Shown one piece after another: positions 62,912-64,000 of a stretch of 64,000 bases of DNA (its first letter is position 1; every line of letters starts with the position of its first letter). This DNA is from Fimenecus sp900545625 (lineage in GTDB: Bacteria > Bacillota > Clostridia > Oscillospirales > Acutalibacteraceae): positions 1,116,001 through 1,180,000 of the forward strand of contig OZ007023.1 of assembly GCA_963931525.1 (NCBI GenBank), in the 5' to 3' direction. Under the pieces are notes generated by a model, which worked only from the letters and a program-made list of their open reading frames with translations, was not told the DNA's origin and did no database searches. A program made the translations under genes and the position numbers.

Positions 62912-63732
62912 TCAGTTTCCTCTTTTCCGGCTGCCTGATCGCTTATCCGTTTCAGTCTGATCGTGTCGTCATCTATCAGATGTACAGCTGCAACCATTTG
63001 TTTGATTTTCCGTATAAAATCGGGAGAGCATGGATCGGCATTCCGAAAATCCATACTCTCCCTTGGGACAGTCCGATTCAATTGATATTGCTGTGCGGCA
63101 CATTCATAAATCTTTTTCTGCAGGGAATCACCATCCGCATCGAGTCTTTGCAGATCCCGTTCTATCTCATTGTTCAGCCTGCGTATATCAGTCGCAAGCT
63201 CATCGGATGGCTTCTGTGTTTCGGCTGGCATGAACGAAAGCTGTTCACTTGTTTTATCCCACAGTTCTTTGTCTGTGATGCAGTAGACCGCTTTGCAGTC
63301 GGGATTGGTGCAGTAGTGCTTTGTCGTGTTTTTCCAGCGGGCGTCATATCGCCGTATAACCGGGTGCCCGCATTTCCCGCATAGGATCGGGATTACAGAG
63401 GATGAAAACACTTCCTGACGGTTGCAGCCTTTCTGGGTATTCCTTTCTGCCATAATCTGCTGCACTTCCTGAAAAGTTGACTCATCAATGATTGGCGGAT
63501 ATTGGTCCGTTCCCAGATACCGCTGGTCAGTCAGTATCCGCTGTACACGGTTTTTGTTCCAGGTGTACTTGCCGGGGGCATATTCGATTTTGTCTTCCGA
63601 CAATTCTTCGGCTTTCGCCTTCAGCGATGTTCCCTGTATGTACTCCCTGAAAATACCACGCAGGGTTTCCGTCTGCTGCCGGTTGATCTCAATCCGGCCG
63701 TTTTCCATCGTGTATCCAAACGGGATGATCAT
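62899..63732 (-). CDS. Recombinase-like protein lacking the catalytic domain
   Basis: A 277-residue protein with a recombinase domain at the start (MIIPFGYTMENGRIEINRQQ, ...APGKYTWNKNRVQRILTDQR), a zinc ribbon (PILCGKCGHPVIRRYDARWK ... HYCTNPDCKAVYC) and a helical tail, but no resolvase-type N-terminus with the catalytic Ser. The ATG at 63730-63732 overlaps the previous stop as ATGA, with AGGAGG 11 bases upstream; the GTG four codons earlier is less likely. It could be an accessory DNA-binding partner or a directionality factor for the neighbouring enzymes. The truncation is at a domain edge and the frame is intact, so it is not simply decayed. Confidence 0.85.
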   Translation of the reverse strand: MIIPFGYTMENGRIEINRQQTETLRGIFREYIQGTSLKAKAEELSEDKIEYAPGKYTWNKNRVQRILTDQRYLGTDQYPPIIDESTFQEVQQIMAERNTQKGCNRQEVFSSSVIPILCGKCGHPVIRRYDARWKNTTKHYCTNPDCKAVYCITDKELWDKTSEQLSFMPAETQKPSDELATDIRRLNNEIERDLQRLDADGDSLQKKIYECAAQQYQLNRTVPRESMDFRNADPCSPDFIRKIKQMVAAVHLIDDDTIRLKRISDQAAGKEETEWNR

Positions 63733-64000
63733 TTTCTTCTGCACCTCCTGGTATAATATTGCGGAAGCTGTTCTGTCACTTCCAGCCCGCCCTTGATATG
63801 AATCCGCAGCTCTGTATCGGACAGCACAGTGGCGTATTGGATCACAGAACGTATCAAATCCTCGTCATAGACGGTTATTTCGCCGTCCATATCGTCCAGC
63901 GTGTCTTTCAGCTCATGGAGTTCTGCCAGTAAATCGTCATTCTCATTCTGTTTCAGCAATGTCCGGCGCTGTGAGCGCAGGGCGTTGATCTTATCGCCGA
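63729..64000 (-). CDS. Large serine recombinase, C-terminal part
   Basis: The last ~90 codons of a gene that enters from the right edge. It reads INALRSQRRTLLKQNENDDL, then LAELHELKDTLDDMDGEITV and YDEDLIRSVIQYATVLSDTE; the alternating charged helix followed by a short beta end (LRIHIKGGLEVTEQLPQYYT) is how large serine recombinases usually finish. Its TGA overlaps the start of the next recombinase by one base pair of the ATGA, so the three form one operon. The catalytic part is outside the window. Confidence 0.75.
   Translation of the reverse strand, partial: GDKINALRSQRRTLLKQNENDDLLAELHELKDTLDDMDGEITVYDEDLIRSVIQYATVLSDTELRIHIKGGLEVTEQLPQYYTRRCRRK

Overview
The window looks like a chromosomal segment of a spore-forming member of the Clostridia, most likely an Oscillospiraceae/Ruminococcaceae-type gut bacterium. 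This is inferred from the moderate-to-high GC content, strong Gram-positive ribosome binding sites (AAGGAGG types), sporulation genes (spoVAC, spoVAD, yabP, yabQ), an IreB-type phosphoprotein, long-form HPF, pyruvate:ferredoxin oxidoreductase and genes for cell-surface and lipoproteins. No species can be named from sequence alone.

Layout. 1-3710: purine operon purE-purC-purF-purM on the minus strand, cut by the left edge. 3802-4773: an alpha/beta hydrolase. 4774-5792: repeat-rich intergenic DNA with a tRNA-Ala(GGC) gene, a 30-bp duplication of its 3' end and a structured repeat bounded by T-arm sequence. 5793-7294: scraps of a prophage (integrase tail, minor capsid protein, scaffold protein). 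7351-15168: an island of secreted, lipo- and small membrane proteins with few recognisable relatives, including one decayed paralogue, ending with a DUF368 transporter. 15306-19223: a TetR regulator divergent from a 965-residue wall-anchored protein, with palindromic operators between them. 19418-25383: ZIP transporter, acetyltransferase/methyltransferase/RluA operon, a PII-like protein plus CPA2 antiporter, and two envelope proteins. 25744-33984: a seven-gene myo-inositol catabolic operon (iolJ, C, B, D, E, mmsA/iolA, iolG). 34045-40433: small membrane protein, membrane-embedded M28 peptidase, a LuxR-type regulator, a large repeat-rich secreted protein and a 40-residue peptide. 40632-46748: glutamate dehydrogenase, nagA and a phosphoesterase, three unknown genes, and spoVAD/spoVAC behind a sigma-G-like promoter. 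46812-53603: orphan ABC ATPase, ireB, HAD phosphatase, GDPD-like protein, yabP, a continuous yabQ-divIC reading frame, an S1 protein, fumarase alpha subunit, hpf, zinc-ribbon membrane protein. 53741-60274: PFOR, CorC/HlyC-type transporter, a regulator remnant and a CorA transporter. 60316-64000: a kdpD fragment, a second copy of the T-arm-bounded repeat, and three overlapping large serine recombinase genes marking the end of an integrated element that continues past the right edge.

The most unusual observations are: (i) a structured repeat, found twice, whose ends are inverted copies of tRNA T-arm sequence that differ between copies but match within each copy; (ii) yabQ and divIC sharing one open frame with a vegetative-type promoter and palindrome inside it; (iii) a perfect 12-bp inverted repeat that would hide the yabP ribosome binding site in read-through RNA while a sigma-E-like -10 lies in its loop; (iv) the TetR/wall-protein locus with matching operators; and (v) the LuxR/secreted-protein/small-peptide locus. 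All assignments are from reading the sequence and remembered family knowledge; no database search was run.
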